From Gammaproteobacteria bacterium (GTDB lineage: Bacteria; Pseudomonadota; Gammaproteobacteria; DSM-19610): a stretch of 6,679 bases of DNA. The position numbers and the translations under genes are program-made. The stretch's first letter is position 1, and each line of letters opens with the position of its first letter. Where the stretch lies: assembly GCA_030618475.1 (NCBI GenBank), contig JAUXDG010000157.1, forward strand, positions 1-6,679, in the 5' to 3' direction. The notes under the pieces were generated by a model. It saw only the letters and a list, made by a program, of their open reading frames with translations. It did no database searches and had not been told where the DNA came from. Below, piece after piece: positions 4,398 through 6,679 of this stretch.

Positions 4398-6679
4398 ATG
4401 GAGAAGACACAGACCTATATCCGTTTTTTCAGCGAAATCGGTATCGACGACGTCGCCCTCGTCGGAGGCAAGAACGCATCGCTGGGTGAGATGTATCGGC
4501 AACTGACTCCCGGGGGAGTGAAGGTGCCGAATGGCTTTGCCATCACCTCCCAGGCGTACCGCTATCTGCTGGACCAGGCCGGCGTCTGGGATGAACTGCA
4601 CGCAGCGCTGGATGAGCTGGACCCCGACGATGTCACCGACCTGGCGAAACGTGGTGCACAGGCACGTTCCATTGTCTATGGCGCGCCACTGCCGGAAGAC
4701 CTCAAACTGCAGATGCTCGAGGCTTACCGTTCACTGAAAGCTGAATACGGCGAGGACATGAGCCTGGCGATCCGCAGTTCGGCAACTGCGGAAGACCTGC
4801 CGACGGCGAGTTTTGCCGGTCAGCAGGATACCTACCTCAACATCAAGGGTGACGCTGAATACCTGGACGCCTGCAAACGCTGTTTCGCCAGCCTGTTCAC
4901 CGACCGCGCTATCCACTACCGTATCGACCAGGGTTTTGACCACTTCCAGGTGGCACTATCCATCGGCGTCATGAAAATGGTGCGTGCGGACCTCGCCGCT
5001 TCCGGTGTCATGTTCTCGCTGGATACCGAAACAGGATTCAACGATGTCGTGTTCATTACCGCCGCCTACGGGCTCGGAGAAAATGTGGTACAGGGGGCGG
5101 TGGATCCTGATGAGTTGTACGTGCACAAACCAACCTTTGAACAGGGTTTTCGTGCCGTGTTGCGCCGCACGCTGGGCAGCAAGAAAATCAAAATGATCTA
5201 CGGCCGTGGCGGTACGCGCAACGCCACGCGCAATGTCCCGACCTCTGCGGAGGAGCGGGCCCGTTACTGCGTCAGCGACGACGAAGTGATGACACTCGCC
5301 GACTATGCCATCAAGGTGGAAAAACACTACAGTGAAAAAGCGGGTTACCACAAACCCATGGACATGGAATGGGCCAGGGACGGCATCGACGGCCAGCTCT
5401 ACATGGTGCAGGCACGACCGGAAACCGTGGCATCACAGCGCAAGGGCACCATGCTGGAGGAGTATCGCCTGATGGAACAGGCCGAGCCGCTGATCACCGG
5501 CCGCGCGGTCGGTGCCAGGATTGCCGTTGGCCAGGCCCGGGCAATTTCCGACATCTCCAGTCTGCACGAATTCAAGCCGGGTGAAGTGCTGGTGTCTGAC
5601 ACCACCACCCCTGACTGGGAGCCGGTAATGAAAACCGCTGCGGCCATTGTCACCAATCGCGGCGGCCGTACCTGTCACGCCGCCATTATCGCGCGTGAGC
5701 TGGGTGTCCCGGCGGTGGTAGGCTGCGGCGATGCCACCCGCATCGTAAACAGTGGTGACGTGGTCACGGTGTCCTGTGCCGAGGGTGATGTCGGCCGTAT
5801 CTATCCGGGCAGGCTGAACTTCGAAATCGAGGAAACCGACCTGTCTGACCTCAAGCGTCCTGCGACCCGCATCATGCTCAACCTCGGCAATCCGGAGATC
5901 GCTTTCAAAACCAGTTTCCTGCCCAATGACGGCGTTGGCCTGGCGCGCATGGAATTCATTATCAACCAGTACATTCAGGCCCATCCCATGGCCCTGCTGC
6001 ATCCGCAGCGGGTAGGGGACGAGCAGGAGCGGGCGGCGATTGAAAGTCTGTACGAGCAACACGACGATGCCAGCGCGTTTTTTGTTCAGCGCCTGTCGGA
6101 AGGTGTGGCTACGATTGCCGCTGCCTTCTATCCGAAACCGGTCGTGCTGCGGATGTCCGATTTCAAGAGCAACGAGTATGGGACACTGCTCGGTGGACGC
6201 TGGTTCGAAGTCAGGGAAGAAAATCCCATGCTGGGTTTCCGCGGTGCGGCACGTTACAGTCACCCGGCTTATGCGGAAGCCTTTGCCATGGAGTGTGCGG
6301 CCATGAAACGGGTACGCGGCGAGATGGGTATGAGCAATGTCAAACTCATGATCCCTTTCTGTCGGCGGGTAGTCGAAGCAGAAAAGGTGATCGCAAGCCT
6401 GGCTGAAAACGGTTTAAAGCGCGGCGAGAACGGACTGGAGATCTACGTCATGTGTGAAGTGCCCAACAACGTTCTCCAGATCGATGCCTTCGCCGAACAC
6501 TTTGACGGCTTTTCCATCGGCACCAATGATCTCACCCAGCTGGTGCTGGGCGTGGACCGCGATTCGGACATTGTGGCGTTTGAATATGACGAACGAGATG
6601 AGGGTGTCAAGGCGATGATCCGCCTCGCCGTAGAGGGCTGCAAACGCAACCACCGTCATTCCGGCCTGTGTGGTCAGGC
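4398..6679 (+). CDS. ppsA: Phosphoenolpyruvate synthase (3' end outside window)
   Basis: This cytoplasmic enzyme converts pyruvate, ATP and water to phosphoenolpyruvate, AMP and phosphate, the entry step of gluconeogenesis from three-carbon acids. The frame is open without interruption for 760 codons to the right edge. Order of domains: an N-terminal ATP-grasp nucleotide-binding domain with VGGKNASLGEM (22-32) and IRSSATAEDLP (from 125); the swivelling phosphohistidine domain with GGRTCHAAIIA, where His427 is the phosphorylated residue; and the C-terminal PEP/pyruvate TIM barrel with GVGLARMEF (from 512), NPMLGFRGA (from 609), CEVPNN (from 686), GTNDLTQ (from 708) and GLCGQ with catalytic Cys758 at the very end. 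E. coli PpsA has 792 residues, so about 35-40 residues are missing beyond the window. The VGGKNASLGEM start and the overall length fit PpsA rather than pyruvate phosphate dikinase. The usual proteobacterial neighbour ppsR is not seen; the divergent gene is DUF1269-like instead. All key residues are intact. Confidence 0.97.
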   Translation, partial: MEKTQTYIRFFSEIGIDDVALVGGKNASLGEMYRQLTPGGVKVPNGFAITSQAYRYLLDQAGVWDELHAALDELDPDDVTDLAKRGAQARSIVYGAPLPEDLKLQMLEAYRSLKAEYGEDMSLAIRSSATAEDLPTASFAGQQDTYLNIKGDAEYLDACKRCFASLFTDRAIHYRIDQGFDHFQVALSIGVMKMVRADLAASGVMFSLDTETGFNDVVFITAAYGLGENVVQGAVDPDELYVHKPTFEQGFRAVLRRTLGSKKIKMIYGRGGTRNATRNVPTSAEERARYCVSDDEVMTLADYAIKVEKHYSEKAGYHKPMDMEWARDGIDGQLYMVQARPETVASQRKGTMLEEYRLMEQAEPLITGRAVGARIAVGQARAISDISSLHEFKPGEVLVSDTTTPDWEPVMKTAAAIVTNRGGRTCHAAIIARELGVPAVVGCGDATRIVNSGDVVTVSCAEGDVGRIYPGRLNFEIEETDLSDLKRPATRIMLNLGNPEIAFKTSFLPNDGVGLARMEFIINQYIQAHPMALLHPQRVGDEQERAAIESLYEQHDDASAFFVQRLSEGVATIAAAFYPKPVVLRMSDFKSNEYGTLLGGRWFEVREENPMLGFRGAARYSHPAYAEAFAMECAAMKRVRGEMGMSNVKLMIPFCRRVVEAEKVIASLAENGLKRGENGLEIYVMCEVPNNVLQIDAFAEHFDGFSIGTNDLTQLVLGVDRDSDIVAFEYDERDEGVKAMIRLAVEGCKRNHRHSGLCGQ

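Noticed and set aside
4235..4489. Plus-strand open frame spanning the intergenic region and the start of ppsA
   Set aside because: It runs out of frame through the conserved N-terminus of PpsA, has an Arg-rich low-complexity end and no ribosome binding site.
5433..6263. Minus-strand open frame of 276 codons inside ppsA
   Set aside because: It is antisense to the highly conserved phosphohistidine and PEP-binding domains. No known domain or ribosome binding site was seen; such frames are common opposite GC-rich genes.

Overview
The window is about 6.7 kb of fairly GC-rich, densely coding bacterial DNA. The gene content and the style of the proteins (a periplasmic SCO/cytochrome c/PCuAC copper protein, a proteobacterial type of split Gly/Ala-rich membrane protein, and a PpsA-type PEP synthase) suggest a proteobacterium, most likely a gammaproteobacterium. 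That assignment is an impression from recognised protein families, not from a marker gene. There are four protein-coding genes. The first is cut by the left edge and the last by the right edge. No tRNA, rRNA, CRISPR array, insertion sequence or phage gene was seen.

Left half (1-3618, plus strand): a copper module. The 3' part of a large multicopper oxidase gene (2-2191) encodes the last copper-binding half of the oxidase core, followed by an unusually long C-terminal extension of about 420 residues that seems to hold two related modules. A strong intrinsic terminator (2197-2240) follows its stop codon directly. Next comes a secreted protein of about 452 residues (2260-3618) that joins three copper/redox domains in one chain: a SCO1/SenC thioredoxin-fold copper chaperone, a class I cytochrome c with one CATCH haem site, and a PCuAC copper chaperone with a perfectly spaced H-X10-M-X21-H-X-M site. 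A reasonable reading is that the fusion protein delivers copper, and perhaps electrons, to a periplasmic copper enzyme. Candidates are the neighbouring oxidase or a CuA oxidase encoded elsewhere.

Right half (3662-6679): a convergent hairpin (3662-3695) separates the copper module from a minus-strand gene (3729-4232) for a small DUF1269-like membrane protein. An AT-rich divergent intergenic region (4233-4397) carries probable promoters for this gene and for phosphoenolpyruvate synthase (ppsA, from 4398). The ppsA frame is open and uninterrupted to the right edge and includes the catalytic His427 and Cys758; only about the last 35-40 residues are missing. This half concerns central carbon metabolism and has no evident functional link to the copper genes.

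The most notable items are the three-domain SCO-cytochrome c-PCuAC fusion and the duplicated C-terminal extension of the multicopper oxidase.
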